Assembly: GCA_900548355.1 (NCBI GenBank)
Contig: URKR01000011.1
Span: forward strand, 1 to 64,000
Direction: 5' to 3'
Length of the DNA stretch: 64,000 nucleotides
Origin: an uncultured Oscillospiraceae bacterium
GTDB lineage: Bacteria; Bacillota; Clostridia; Oscillospirales; Ruminococcaceae
Below, in pieces: positions 52,019 through 62,357 of the stretch. The position numbers were made by a program, and so were the translations under genes. How positions within the stretch are numbered: the stretch's first letter is position 1; every line of letters begins with the position of its first letter. The notes below the pieces were generated by a model. That model saw nothing but the letters and a program-made list of their open reading frames with translations, was not told the origin of the DNA and made no database searches.

Positions 52019-53279
52019 ATGAAACTTGGTTTTTCCGAAACCGATATCACACCCAAAACGCCAGTGATTATGGTTGGATTCAACCGCGCGGACAACGTTT
52101 CCAGAGGCGTACGTGACAGTTTGCTCGCGCAAGTCTCTGTTTGGGAAAATAATGAAACCTGCTGCTTGGTGACCATTGATAATATCGGCTTCAATAAAAG
52201 TGAAGCCAATCTGCTTCGGGACCGGATTGGCACCATGATAGGCGTATCCAGAGAAAAGGTCATGTTGTCATTTTCCCACACGCATGCAGCTGTTCATGTG
52301 ACCGCAGAAAAAGAATATTATGATGCACTTTGCCAAAAGATCTGCCTGGCTGCCAAAAAGGCAAAAGCATCAATGGCAGAAGTATCGGTTGGATGGGATT
52401 GTGTTGAAGCGGATATTGGCAATAACCGTCGAGAATTTTCCGAAATAGTTGACCGCAGGGTTGGGGTCCTGAAAGTCAGCTCCCGCAATACGAAAGATGT
52501 AAAATTGATTATCTTGCGCCTTACCGCACACTGTAATGTCTTGAAAAAAGGCAATTATCTGATCTCTGCAGACTATTTTGGTGCTGTTCGAAAAGTTTTA
52601 CGCGAAAAGTATCTTTGCCCCATCATGGTTGTGCAGGGATCGGCTGGAAACATCGCCCCCAAGTATTATCAAGCCAGCTTCACCCCCATTGACGGGCAGG
52701 GCAAGGCATATATAAACTGCGATGATGCATTGGAAAAAATGGCGCAGGAAGTAAGTAAAAAGATCGCCCCCCATATTGAATGCAATAAGCATGAAACCCA
52801 ACGCAACTGTGTATGCATATTCAAAATTTGTACTGCTTCGGTCAAAAGTCCCAAGCCTGACCGAAGCGCATGCTATAGCGGATGAAGCGCTAAAATACTG
52901 TGGCATAAACGGGCAGAAATGGCTTGAGCAGGTTGAAGCTTTTCACAACAGCGGCATTTCCTTTCAAGAGGAATCCTTGGAAATACAGTATTTTGGTATC
53001 GGCAGCTGGTGTTTGTGCGGTATACCAAATGAAACTATGACAGAGTTTGCACTTGAAACAGAGCGCCTTCTGCAGAACCCCTTCTTCTATTTCAATGGAT
53101 ATACAAACAGATGCGGCTCCTATTTTCCAACAAAAGAAGAGTACTCCTTGGGCGGATACGAGGTCTATTGGTCAATGTTGTTATATTTCGCCGATTACGG
53201 GCGGCTATACCCGTACGATTGCGAGGCGTTTGACACCGTGATCGCCAGTGCAGTGGAAAACTTCATCGGGAATCAATAA
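52019..53279 (+). pseudogene. Neutral/alkaline ceramidase-like hydrolase, frameshifted
   Basis: The first frame (52019-52885) begins MKLGFSETDITPKTPV, with LVTIDNIGF, MLSFSHTHAAVH and VVQGSAGNIAP, the zinc and active-site segments of neutral/non-lysosomal ceramidase-type hydrolases. The C-terminal part (YGRGYEV-type segment SYFPTKEEYSLGGYEVYW) is in the +1 frame, ending at 53279. Removing one C from the six-C run at 52767-52772 joins both frames without a stop. So the gene is inactivated by a one-base insertion, or phase-variable, or the base is a sequencing error. Composition is lower in GC than its neighbours. No signal peptide. Confidence 0.75.
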
Positions 53280-53311
53280 GACCAGCTACCGTTGCCCTTT
53301 GGGGCCCTCAT

Positions 53312-53361
53312 AAGAAAAGGCGGTATGCTCCCTCTCCGCGGAACGCATACCGCCTTTTCTT
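53312..53361. terminator. Bidirectional terminator after the ceramidase-like gene
   Basis: Perfect 17-base stem: AAGAAAAGGCGGTATGC (53312-53328) and GCATACCGCCTTTTCTT (53345-53361). It separates the converging ceramidase-like gene and the polysaccharide cluster. Confidence 0.9.
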
Positions 53362-53385
53362 GTTATGAAGATTGCGGCGCGATGG

Positions 53386-56300
53386 TTACTGGCGGATCAG
53401 GTAGGCTTCCAGTCCCACCACGCTAACCCCGCTGTGGACCGACACCCCCACACGCAGCTGACCGCTTTCCTCCAGGGAAAGCATCCGGCTGTTTTCATAG
53501 GTACCATACCCGTCATCGAAAAGCTCCGCTGTCAGGCTTTCCTGCTCGGAAAGGTTTCCGCCCGACAACGTCAGGGTTCCCAGCTCGCTCCACAGCGGCG
53601 TCCCATTAAGCGACAGCCGATAGCGCAGCTCATAGTCCCCCGCCGGGATGTTGACGGCCAAATTGCCGTAGCTTGCCTCCCCGGCACCCAGGAAATAGCG
53701 CAGGTTGAGCGCATTTCCTTCGCTCATCGGTCGGCCGCCCACATCGCGGAACGCCGTCTCCACGCTGTAGCCGCTCGGCACCAGCAGGGCATACTCTTCC
53801 ATCCGAACCAGCACCGTGAAATCAGGCAGCAGATCAAACAGGAGGTCGGTATCTTCAGCCGGTGCCAGCAGCACCGCCGGATCCCGGCCGAGCTCGCTGC
53901 GTTTCACAATCGAAACTTCTCGTCCCGTATCCGCCAGCGCCTCCTGCAATTGGCTGCAGGACAGCAGCGGTTCCAGGCCATCCTCCGCTATAATCCGCAC
54001 CGGCAACACATCCGTGTCCCGATCCAACACGCCGCGCAGCAGCTGATAATCTTCCGACTCCGGCAACATTGCCTGCCGCTCCAAGCTCACGCACTGATAC
54101 GAAATATCCGTCACCCGGAACTGCACACCCGGCTCGACAAAAAGCCGGAATTCAACGCCAGTCAAAGAAGCAAAAGCCGAACTGCTGAACTCAAGCGTAA
54201 CCGTTTGCGCGTTCGCATTCTGTGCAAAGTTCTGTTCTGTCAATGTTTCTGTAGCCAGAATCATTTCTCCATTTGCCGCGCTAACGTCACAGTATCCTAA
54301 CCGGCCGTCATCTTCTACTTCTGCCATATCGCCGCCATCTTTTATGCATTCCAACGTCAGATAGAGCTGGTAAGTTCCAGGTTCAAGCGTAATGTAGGGG
54401 CCACTTATACAGTATTCGCCCTCATTGGATCCTGCCAGGATATATGTTTCCGTGCCATCCTTTTCCAATCGGCTGGTTCTGTTTTGTATAAGCATGTCCT
54501 CCAAGTCCACCGTATTCGATTGCTGCGTACCAAATGACGGATTCGTATAATGTAAATATGTCACGAACGTTCCATTGCTCTCATATTCATAAAAACCCAA
54601 TTTTTCCAATTTCTTAGCTATTTGCCAGCCATTTTGTGCAATAACAATATCTGTGGCTGGTATTTGTTCAAGTTTCTCCAGCGTAACTGTATGATACTTT
54701 TCTTTTGCAAATGCAAACTGTAATTCGTACATTGTGTACCTTGCATTAGACTCACGCATTTCTTGTAGTGTTTCATCAAACAAAAACCAGATACCGGCTG
54801 TCTCTGTCTGCTTAAGAACGTCTGTAACATTTTCGACGTCTTGCATCATTGCTTTTTCTTCCGGAACACTTACAGCCCCTTTTGCAAATGCATGATATCC
54901 TACATATGAAAACATAATAGACATGACGATCAAAAAGGCGGTTTGACTTTTTTTCTCTTTACCCGCGCACAACGCCAAGATACATGTTCCCGCTATTCCC
55001 CATGCAACTGCAATAAATGTGTAAAAAACCGCATCAGAGATTCCCGTAATTGTGGGAAGCCCATACATGCCAATAATGCTGTTGGGGCTCATTTGTGTAA
55101 TATTATTATCTCTAATATAAAAATATATAACTACGGAAAAGCACACCTGGATTATACACGCAACTGCCACCAGGTTTGCCTTTTTCTTTCCTGCCAAGCG
55201 GCAGAAATACAAGATTCCTATCAGCAGGAGCGGCCCTATATATGAATCCGTGTATCTTCCATACATTACGGTATCCATTCTTGCTGGTTCAATCATAGAT
55301 ATTGTACTGATTCCCAATGAAAACAGTACGGAAAGTGACAAAAACACCAGCGTCATAATATTATGCGCCAACAGACCCTTTCTTTCTTCCTTGGGCAATT
55401 CGAAAAAGTTCTTCACACTGGCTAAAACAAATGCAAGTGCAGCATAAAACAAGGAAAACGTCGCAACTCCCAAATAGAAGAACCTTCCTCCCATCCCCGT
55501 TAAAAAATGAAGCATTCCCTGCAGGGAAAACAGCTTCTGCATTTTCGAAAGTTGCGATCCAAAACCATTTACATCTTCTTTTACGTTTTCCAGTGCCTCT
55601 ATTCCTGTAGAAGCTTCATTGATTATTGTTTCCGCTGATTCATAAACATACTCTGTCTGAACGTACACATCCCTTAGTAAGCTGATTCCAAAAAGCAGAC
55701 CTGCCATCGTGACAAATAAAACTACGGTCTGCCCCCAGTTGTTTCCCCGATTGCGCACTGCATTCCAAAGCAGAATTACTGCCATTGCAAGCAGCACGCC
55801 TAAAGACCTCATATGTAACATATAAAGGTATGCCGCACTTACCGATAAACAGATCGCATTCAGGTATGTGTTCTTTTGCAAGTACAAAACAAACCGATAA
55901 AGAAGGACCCAATAAAAAAAGGTCAGTACTACTTCTGTCATCGTATATTTTGTATAGAATACATTATACGGATAAATTGCAACCAGAAAGCACGCCAGCG
56001 CGCGAATCGGGAAAGCTATCGATCCAAACAGCTTTTGCGATACTCGCAGCGCAAGGAGATATACGCCCAACAGCATCAGCACGTTCAAAATGAGTGCCAC
56101 ACGGTATCGCAGCAACGGGTTTTCAATCAGGTATATCGGTGCCAACAAGATACCGTACCCTATGCCATAGGTTGGGGAGTTTTGCATCACGCTTGACCAA
56201 TCGTCCCCATGAAGAAACGCAGCAAACGTCCAATATCCTACCTCATCAGGTACGATTGTGGGGAAGAAACGTTCTCCAATCCCTATAGCCCCCAATACCA

Positions 56301-56478
56301 GGACAAATACACCAAGCACACAAGTTATTAGTACATTTTTGGAGGATTTCCACACCGCCATACTCTTTCTCAACCCCTCCATATAAACCGTGAATCGTTC
56401 CCTTATAAGTAAGCCGTTTTTTCTACCTTTTCCTTTACAAACGATTTCCCTCTGGTCAAAGCCCTGTATCACCGTCAT
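53386..56478 (-). CDS. Large membrane glycosyltransferase-like protein (GT-C type) with beta-rich C-terminal region
   Basis: 1030 residues. About twelve membrane helices lie in residues 45-530, the first outer loop having VPDEVGYWTFAAFL, an acidic pair as in GT-C glycosyltransferases; residues 550-1030 are extracytoplasmic beta-rich sequence. Near 690-820 is a domain (EYCISGPYITLEPGTYQLYL, then TGVEFRLFVEPGVQFRVTDI) that resembles the protein at the right window edge. The 5' part of the gene is AT-rich and the last ~900 bases are GC-rich, so the gene is a mosaic. The start is uncertain: ATG codons at 56382 and 56361 are also possible. It ends the polysaccharide cluster. Confidence 0.7.
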   Translation of the reverse strand: MTVIQGFDQREIVCKGKGRKNGLLIRERFTVYMEGLRKSMAVWKSSKNVLITCVLGVFVLVLGAIGIGERFFPTIVPDEVGYWTFAAFLHGDDWSSVMQNSPTYGIGYGILLAPIYLIENPLLRYRVALILNVLMLLGVYLLALRVSQKLFGSIAFPIRALACFLVAIYPYNVFYTKYTMTEVVLTFFYWVLLYRFVLYLQKNTYLNAICLSVSAAYLYMLHMRSLGVLLAMAVILLWNAVRNRGNNWGQTVVLFVTMAGLLFGISLLRDVYVQTEYVYESAETIINEASTGIEALENVKEDVNGFGSQLSKMQKLFSLQGMLHFLTGMGGRFFYLGVATFSLFYAALAFVLASVKNFFELPKEERKGLLAHNIMTLVFLSLSVLFSLGISTISMIEPARMDTVMYGRYTDSYIGPLLLIGILYFCRLAGKKKANLVAVACIIQVCFSVVIYFYIRDNNITQMSPNSIIGMYGLPTITGISDAVFYTFIAVAWGIAGTCILALCAGKEKKSQTAFLIVMSIMFSYVGYHAFAKGAVSVPEEKAMMQDVENVTDVLKQTETAGIWFLFDETLQEMRESNARYTMYELQFAFAKEKYHTVTLEKLEQIPATDIVIAQNGWQIAKKLEKLGFYEYESNGTFVTYLHYTNPSFGTQQSNTVDLEDMLIQNRTSRLEKDGTETYILAGSNEGEYCISGPYITLEPGTYQLYLTLECIKDGGDMAEVEDDGRLGYCDVSAANGEMILATETLTEQNFAQNANAQTVTLEFSSSAFASLTGVEFRLFVEPGVQFRVTDISYQCVSLERQAMLPESEDYQLLRGVLDRDTDVLPVRIIAEDGLEPLLSCSQLQEALADTGREVSIVKRSELGRDPAVLLAPAEDTDLLFDLLPDFTVLVRMEEYALLVPSGYSVETAFRDVGGRPMSEGNALNLRYFLGAGEASYGNLAVNIPAGDYELRYRLSLNGTPLWSELGTLTLSGGNLSEQESLTAELFDDGYGTYENSRMLSLEESGQLRVGVSVHSGVSVVGLEAYLIRQ

Positions 56479-56497
56479 GTATCTCGCATAAAAGCCA

Positions 56498-57973
56498 TCA
56501 CCCGCCTCTATGGGACACTATTCCGGCCACTTTCTCTTTAACCCTCTCTACCAGCGGGTTGTGTAAAGTTATCAGCACAATCGCATATTCAGCCGCACAC
56601 AGAACCACCGTTACGGCAACGGTCACAACCTCGTTTTTTCCTACTACGCAGTTGACATAAAATGCAATTGGAAAAAATGCCACCACACCAACTAAATACT
56701 GCCACACCTCTACAAAGCATTGCCCAATCGCCATCAACCTTTTTGCCAGAAGCATATACGCAACAAATACACTCATCTCTGTCAGCAGTGTAGCAGCTGC
56801 CGCGCCCGTCACCCCATACAACGGGATAAAAAGGCTGTTCAGCACAAAATCAATCACGCAACCCACAATCATTGCGGCAAACGTCCATTTTTCTTTGTTC
56901 AGCGTAACTAGAACTTGCCATCCCAGCAGACCATTAACGGCCGAAAAAATAAGGTTGATGGATAGAACCCGCATAGGTTGTACAGCGGCTCCAAATTCTG
57001 GTCCACTGAACAAGGAAATCAGTTGCGGCGCCAGTACAATCAACCCGATTCCACATGGAATAGCAAATCCCAAAATTACATTCGTCGCCTTTTTGGTTAA
57101 TTCAAGGAACTTGCTTTTATCATCAAGCCCCGCGTAATAAAACGCACGTGGTGAAAGCACAGTACACATAGAGGTTACAATCACCAGAACATTTCTTGCC
57201 AGTTTAACCGCACTCGTGTAATAACCAACTGCCGTATCTCCCATCTGAAGTCCCAGCATAGTTGTATCCAGGCTGTTATATAGATTTGAAGCTATCGTAA
57301 TGCCGAAAATCAAGATGATAGGCTTTAGATGGTATAAATAATGATATTCACGCTTTCCTCCCCACGAGATCAGCTTCCTCGCATGGACAATATTCGTCAT
57401 CGCGGTACCAATTGCGGGCAACATCAATACAATTGCGTACATGTAATAGTCTTGCTGGTCATTCACAAGCAGAAAAAGTGCAAGTAATGAAAGGATCTGG
57501 AATAGAACCGAACGGATAGAAATGTATGTGTAATCCTCAAAAATTGAATATACCCATTCTATGCTCAAAGCATTGGCCGCAATGGAAAGGCTAAACAGTA
57601 ACAAGAGCCCCTTATAATCTTTAATCGGTCCAAAGCTGTGCCAAAAGATAAAAAAGGCCGCATAAGCAAGCACTGTCGTCATGCAATTAATTCTAAATAT
57701 TTCGGTACATAGCTTCCCCAATTTTTCCTTATCGTCTCTACAGCGTGTTCCTTCCCGGATTGCATAAGAATTTATTCCAAGACAGGCGAAAAGCTGGAAA
57801 TAGGTCACCCATGTTTGCGCATATTGAACGCGTCCAATACCCGATGGTCCCAATATTCGGCTTGCATAGGGAAACGTAATAATTGGCACCAAAACAGAAA
57901 CAACCGTGCGTACAAAGTATACAATAAAATTTTTTGTTAGAGATGGTTCCTGCTTTTTCTCCGAATGCTTCAT
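56498..57973 (-). CDS. Oligosaccharide flippase, Wzx type
   Basis: 491 residues with about twelve to fourteen membrane helices and the MATE/Wzx N-terminal pattern NFIVYFVRTVVSVLVPIITFPYASRILGPSGIG, split as helix one and two. It flips undecaprenyl-linked repeat units across the membrane. AT-rich gene. AAGGAG before the ATG at 57973 supports the start. A separate Wzy polymerase is not obvious in the window. Confidence 0.88.
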   Translation of the reverse strand: MKHSEKKQEPSLTKNFIVYFVRTVVSVLVPIITFPYASRILGPSGIGRVQYAQTWVTYFQLFACLGINSYAIREGTRCRDDKEKLGKLCTEIFRINCMTTVLAYAAFFIFWHSFGPIKDYKGLLLLFSLSIAANALSIEWVYSIFEDYTYISIRSVLFQILSLLALFLLVNDQQDYYMYAIVLMLPAIGTAMTNIVHARKLISWGGKREYHYLYHLKPIILIFGITIASNLYNSLDTTMLGLQMGDTAVGYYTSAVKLARNVLVIVTSMCTVLSPRAFYYAGLDDKSKFLELTKKATNVILGFAIPCGIGLIVLAPQLISLFSGPEFGAAVQPMRVLSINLIFSAVNGLLGWQVLVTLNKEKWTFAAMIVGCVIDFVLNSLFIPLYGVTGAAAATLLTEMSVFVAYMLLAKRLMAIGQCFVEVWQYLVGVVAFFPIAFYVNCVVGKNEVVTVAVTVVLCAAEYAIVLITLHNPLVERVKEKVAGIVSHRGG

Positions 57974-57986
57974 ATCTGCTCCTTCC

Positions 57987-58988
57987 CTATTTTATTCCCC
58001 TGATTGTATGTACAACTTGCCATAGCGGACGATACAGCATCACCAAGCAAAGCACAAAATCCATTTTTTCTCGGCTACTGAAAAATCCTGAGTGAATAAT
58101 CGCTGCCGCATTTTTCCACGCCTCTTTCCTGACGCTTCTTCTATATACCTTTATATCGTAATCTTTTTCTTTCCGTTTTTTATGTTTTTCCAAAGCCGTC
58201 AGATTGACAACCAGAGATTTTCTGTAAAAATGCTCTGCTTCCTCCAGATATTGTGGATATTCCTTCTGGGCAAACAGCAAAACATCTTTTGTGAAGGATG
58301 TGTAACACATTCTTTTCTTACTAAACTGTTGGGTTGTACTGGTCAAATTATCTCTGCGATACCAATATCCTACTTCTCCGCAATGCACCACTTTTTCGCT
58401 CGCCAGCAAGATCTTGTATGTCACCGGGACATCTTCAAACTGACAACCTTCCGGAAACCGCATGTTTTTCCACAACGCAGTTTCATACAGCTTGGCCCAC
58501 ACATTGCTGTCCAACCCATCACAAATCAGCATACGCCGAAAGGCCTCTTGGCCAGATACATCAAACGAATTCGGATAGCTCGTTTGGACAACTTGCCCGT
58601 TTTTGAAAATGTTGATACCTGTACAAACGATTGTGCTTTTCGTCTCTACTTTTGTCTGGATCATCTTTTCCAACACATCCGCAGCAAAATAGTCATCGCT
58701 GTCTAAAAAAGTCACCAAATCCCCTGTTATATGGTCCAATGCCACATTTCGCGCGCTGGATTGTCCTCCATTTTCTTTATGAATGACATGAAATTTAGAA
58801 TTTTTTTCTGCATAATCATCACATATTTTCCCCGACGTGTCTGTCGATCCATCATCCACCAGCCACGCTTCCCAATTTGTATACGACTGGTTTTCAATAC
58901 TTTTCAAACATTGCTCCAAAAAGTTTTCAACGTTATAGACAGGAACAATAATACTGACTAACATGTTCATCTGGTCACTCATAGTCAT
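57987..58988 (-). CDS. Glycosyltransferase family 2
   Basis: 333 residues. GT-A fold: VSIIVPVYNVENFLEQCL, LVDDGSTDTSGKICDDY, GGQSSARNVAL, FLDSDDYF. The C-terminal 110 residues are basic with amphipathic helices, likely to touch the membrane. It adds one sugar of the polysaccharide repeat unit. It overlaps the previous gene by 14 bases. Start within four alternative Met codons; AAGGAAAGGG fits the first (58988). Confidence 0.9.
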   Translation of the reverse strand: MTMSDQMNMLVSIIVPVYNVENFLEQCLKSIENQSYTNWEAWLVDDGSTDTSGKICDDYAEKNSKFHVIHKENGGQSSARNVALDHITGDLVTFLDSDDYFAADVLEKMIQTKVETKSTIVCTGINIFKNGQVVQTSYPNSFDVSGQEAFRRMLICDGLDSNVWAKLYETALWKNMRFPEGCQFEDVPVTYKILLASEKVVHCGEVGYWYRRDNLTSTTQQFSKKRMCYTSFTKDVLLFAQKEYPQYLEEAEHFYRKSLVVNLTALEKHKKRKEKDYDIKVYRRSVRKEAWKNAAAIIHSGFFSSREKMDFVLCLVMLYRPLWQVVHTIRGIK

Positions 58989-60114
58989 GGAAAACCCTTT
59001 CCTTCAAACTTTTCTGTAGTTTCTGTTGCACCACTTCATTTGCGTATTTTTTCATAAAAAGTGCCCTAACATCAGGCTGAAAAAACGGCACGTTTTCTTG
59101 TTCATAAAAATGTTGAATCTCTGTTACATACTCGTCAGGTGTATTGCATCTGTATATGCCTTTTACACCTTCTACTTCGTACCCTTCAAGTGATTCATCG
59201 CTCGCAAATAACGTCTTTCCGTACATGAGAGCCTCACATGTCTTAACCTTCATGCCACTTCCATACCGAATCGGCGCCACAATCGCGGGATAGCGGTAAT
59301 AATATTCTGAAAGATCCGAAACTGTTCCAACCACTTGGACATTGTCCGATTCTAAAGCGTCCCTTTCTTTCTCAAAACCCTTTCCTACAATAGTTAACTT
59401 ATACTCGGGGAGTTTTGGCATCACATTCCGCACAAACCAACGAATCCCATCCAGATTTGGGGCAAATAAAGATCCAATAAAAAGCAGTTCCCTTTTGGTG
59501 GCCCCTGTGTGTATTTTGCTTTTTTCAAAAGTATCCGCAAAAGATACCGGCAAAATCAGATCCGCTTTGCGTCCATATTCATGCTCGAACTGTTTCTGGT
59601 CCCGCTCGTTAATGACGGACATCCAATCAGCATAACATACTACATCCCGCTCACTCTTTACAACCCCTAAATACAGCGGGAGTAAATGCAGACCTTCTTT
59701 TTCCATCCTTGCCCGATAATACATTTTTTCGCAATTGTGTGGAATCATTAGAATTTTTGTATTGGGATTATCTTTTTTGACAATTCTCGCCCAGCGTCCG
59801 CCCAAACTATCCAATACAATGCAATCAAATTTTTCCGCTCGCAAATATTGAAGAACCTGCTCTTCTGTCTGCCGATCATAATAGATTCTCTGTGTTAGCG
59901 CACTTAGAAGCCGGACTTTCCGCGCCGTATTTTCTCTAAAATATCGTACATTTTCTTTAATTTCTTGCTTTTCCGTCTCTTTCACAAAACAAATTGCTTT
60001 AACGCTTTCCTGACCGAATATTTTTTGCAATCGAGAAAAGTTCTGATAATTGTACTGGTTTCCTCCGTCGCTTCCTTTGAAAAAATTGTTCGTTGTCAAA
60101 AACAGTACTTTCAT
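58975..60114 (-). CDS. Glycosyltransferase, GT4-like (paralogue A)
   Basis: 379 residues of GT-B layout. N-terminal MKVLFLTTNNFFKGSDGG, central IPHNCEKMYYRARM, then LLFIGSLFAPNLDGIRWFV and the nucleotide-binding C-terminal half APIRYGSGMKVKTCEALMYGK (donor-binding). It is clearly similar to the next upstream gene (60139-61287). GGAGG ten bases upstream fixes the ATG at 60114. Confidence 0.85.
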   Translation of the reverse strand: MKVLFLTTNNFFKGSDGGNQYNYQNFSRLQKIFGQESVKAICFVKETEKQEIKENVRYFRENTARKVRLLSALTQRIYYDRQTEEQVLQYLRAEKFDCIVLDSLGGRWARIVKKDNPNTKILMIPHNCEKMYYRARMEKEGLHLLPLYLGVVKSERDVVCYADWMSVINERDQKQFEHEYGRKADLILPVSFADTFEKSKIHTGATKRELLFIGSLFAPNLDGIRWFVRNVMPKLPEYKLTIVGKGFEKERDALESDNVQVVGTVSDLSEYYYRYPAIVAPIRYGSGMKVKTCEALMYGKTLFASDESLEGYEVEGVKGIYRCNTPDEYVTEIQHFYEQENVPFFQPDVRALFMKKYANEVVQQKLQKSLKERVFHDYE

Positions 60115-60138
60115 CAGCCAAATTCCTCCGTCATACAT

Positions 60139-61287
60139 TTATAACGATTTTTGTGTTATCAGGGAACATATATGTGTCGCCAGCCTGTTCTTTTGACTTC
60201 CCAGTTCACAATTATCCAAAAAGTATTTTCTGATTTCATTGTTATAATGGGGCGACTCTCTTAGCAGTACGTTTTCTCTAATTTTTCGAATAAATTCCTC
60301 TGCCGTTGTACAGCAGAAAACGCCTTCGAGCTTCTCAACACGATACCCCTCCAACGCTTCTTCGCTCGCAAAAATCACCTTCCCGTACATCATCGCCTCT
60401 GCCGTCTTTACTTTCATACCGTCCCCGTATAAGATTGGCATTACCACTGCGGCGGCATTTTCATAATATGGTTCCAATGAATCAACACCGCCAATAACTT
60501 TAACGTTGCTTCTGGTCAATTGGTTTTTCAGCTCTTCAAACCCTTTGCCAACGATCTCAAGTACGCACTCGGGCAATTGCGGCATTACATTTTGTATAAA
60601 CCAATGTATTCCCTGCACATTGGGCGGGAATTTAGAGCCTACGAATAAAAGCTTTTTTCCCCCACGGTTTGTCCTTTCTCTCTCAAGCACGGATGGATTT
60701 ACGCAATCTTCCAAATAGATAGGCAAAATCATATCTGCCTTTCGCTGATACAGTTCTTCTAAAAGATTCCCATCTCTTTGATTCAGACAGATACAACTCC
60801 CAGCTTTTTTTGCGGCTAGCCTTTCATTATATTTCGACGCCCAGTACGATGGTAGATAGATGGGTCCCTCATGTACAACCTTATTCTTAGCATATAGCTG
60901 TTCAATATTGTGATAAAACACAATCGTTGGGATTGCCCAATTGTACTTTAACAGCCGCCCCAACTGTGAGCTGTCAATCCAAAGCAGATCGGGTGAAAAC
61001 ATTTCAATTTCTTTAATCAACTGCCGTTCAACAGCCCTGCTTATCACCTTGCGTCTCTGTAATGCTAATTTTGCCATTTCTATCTGGCTCTTAGGCGCCG
61101 GATAAATTTGCATTCCTCTGTGCTGTATATTCGATTTTTGCGGCCAAACCGCTGTAAACGAAAACACTTTCACTTGTTGCTTTCCGAACAGCTCTTCCAG
61201 AAGTTTCACATGACCCAGTGCACACTGCTTACCACCATAACTATGCTTGGTAAACAGGTCGCACGCAACGATAATCGCGACTTTCAT
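60139..61287 (-). CDS. Glycosyltransferase, GT4-like (paralogue B)
   Basis: 382 residues of GT-B layout, paralogous to the gene just downstream: LLFVGSKFPPNVQGIHWFI, LEIVGKGFEEL and MPILYGDGMKVKTAEAMMYGK align residue by residue. FYHNIEQLYAK in the N-terminal half. It starts in an ATGA overlap with the GT2 gene before it. A tandem duplication that has diverged is likely; the two probably add different sugars. Confidence 0.85.
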   Translation of the reverse strand: MKVAIIVACDLFTKHSYGGKQCALGHVKLLEELFGKQQVKVFSFTAVWPQKSNIQHRGMQIYPAPKSQIEMAKLALQRRKVISRAVERQLIKEIEMFSPDLLWIDSSQLGRLLKYNWAIPTIVFYHNIEQLYAKNKVVHEGPIYLPSYWASKYNERLAAKKAGSCICLNQRDGNLLEELYQRKADMILPIYLEDCVNPSVLERERTNRGGKKLLFVGSKFPPNVQGIHWFIQNVMPQLPECVLEIVGKGFEELKNQLTRSNVKVIGGVDSLEPYYENAAAVVMPILYGDGMKVKTAEAMMYGKVIFASEEALEGYRVEKLEGVFCCTTAEEFIRKIRENVLLRESPHYNNEIRKYFLDNCELGSQKNRLATHICSLITQKSL

Positions 61288-62357
61288 ACTGATTCTCCTT
61301 CATGCGCCTTTTTGCTTCTCCACGTACTACACATTACGCGCAGACAATTCAAAAAGCAGAGCAGTTCGAATTGATGATACTTGCATAACCGGCACACACA
61401 TGCTTTTGATCGCGAGAACTCCTGTATTTTGGCTTCTCGGAACGCTTTTGCATAGAGAGGGTTTTCTCTCAACGCCAAAAATTGTCTTTTTCGCTCTCGA
61501 AAGGCCTCGGGGTTTTGTGGATGGCAAAAGTCCTGCAAAGCAATAAACATAAACGTCGAAACTTCGTACAGCGACAGTGTTTCTCTAAGTTCTGCACGCT
61601 CACGGCAGACCACATACTCTTCTATAAGTTTGGACACTCTCTGAAAATTGTCTTTCAGGTTCGGATTGTATCTCTTGGTCACCGACCCCTGATTATCCCT
61701 GTAATAGTACACCGGCGCATAAACAACCCGAACCCTTTCTGCTTCTCCAAATGCGAGAAGATTAAAAAATGTGTCTTCCCCGCTTATCACTCCTCTCGGG
61801 AAGGATAGGTTGTGTTCTACTAACCATTTGCTTCTATACGCCTTTATACACGCACTTGTCGGATTCAATTGCTTATAGACCAATCTGCTTGTCTTTTCTT
61901 TCTGATATTTGTTTAATGTCGCACATTGAAACCCTTGAATTTCATACTTTGAAAAGTCGTAAATTGCCGGCTTTCTCACTGCCAGCAATTCTTTTTCCTT
62001 TGCCGAAAGGAATAACAGAATGTCATTGTCTCCTTTATATGTTTCCACATACTGTGCATACTGGCTTGCAACAATGTCATCGCCATCGACAAAGCAGATC
62101 CACTCGCCTCTGGCCAGAGATATTCCTGTATTTCGCGCCGCACTCACCCCGTTGTTGTGTTGGTGTACCACATGAATTCTACCATCTTTATCCGCGTATT
62201 CGTCGCAGATATCACTCGACCCATCTGTACTGCCATCATCAATCAACAGGATTTCAATGTCACGAAGACTTTGCGCCAATACACTTTCGATGCAAGCTTC
62301 CAAATACATTGCAACATTATATACCGGGATAATGAAACTGACTTTCGGGTTGTTCAT
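61284..62357 (-). CDS. Glycosyltransferase family 2
   Basis: 357 residues. VSFIIPVYNVAMYLEACI, LLIDDGSTDGSSDICDEYAD, GVSAARNTGISLARG and FVDGDDIV are the GT2 segments. C-terminal part helical and basic, ending in a Cys-rich stretch (CVCRLCKYHQFELLCFLNCL) unlike the other GT2. Coupled to both neighbours by 4-base overlaps. Confidence 0.9.
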   Translation of the reverse strand: MNNPKVSFIIPVYNVAMYLEACIESVLAQSLRDIEILLIDDGSTDGSSDICDEYADKDGRIHVVHQHNNGVSAARNTGISLARGEWICFVDGDDIVASQYAQYVETYKGDNDILLFLSAKEKELLAVRKPAIYDFSKYEIQGFQCATLNKYQKEKTSRLVYKQLNPTSACIKAYRSKWLVEHNLSFPRGVISGEDTFFNLLAFGEAERVRVVYAPVYYYRDNQGSVTKRYNPNLKDNFQRVSKLIEEYVVCRERAELRETLSLYEVSTFMFIALQDFCHPQNPEAFRERKRQFLALRENPLYAKAFREAKIQEFSRSKACVCRLCKYHQFELLCFLNCLRVMCSTWRSKKAHEGESV

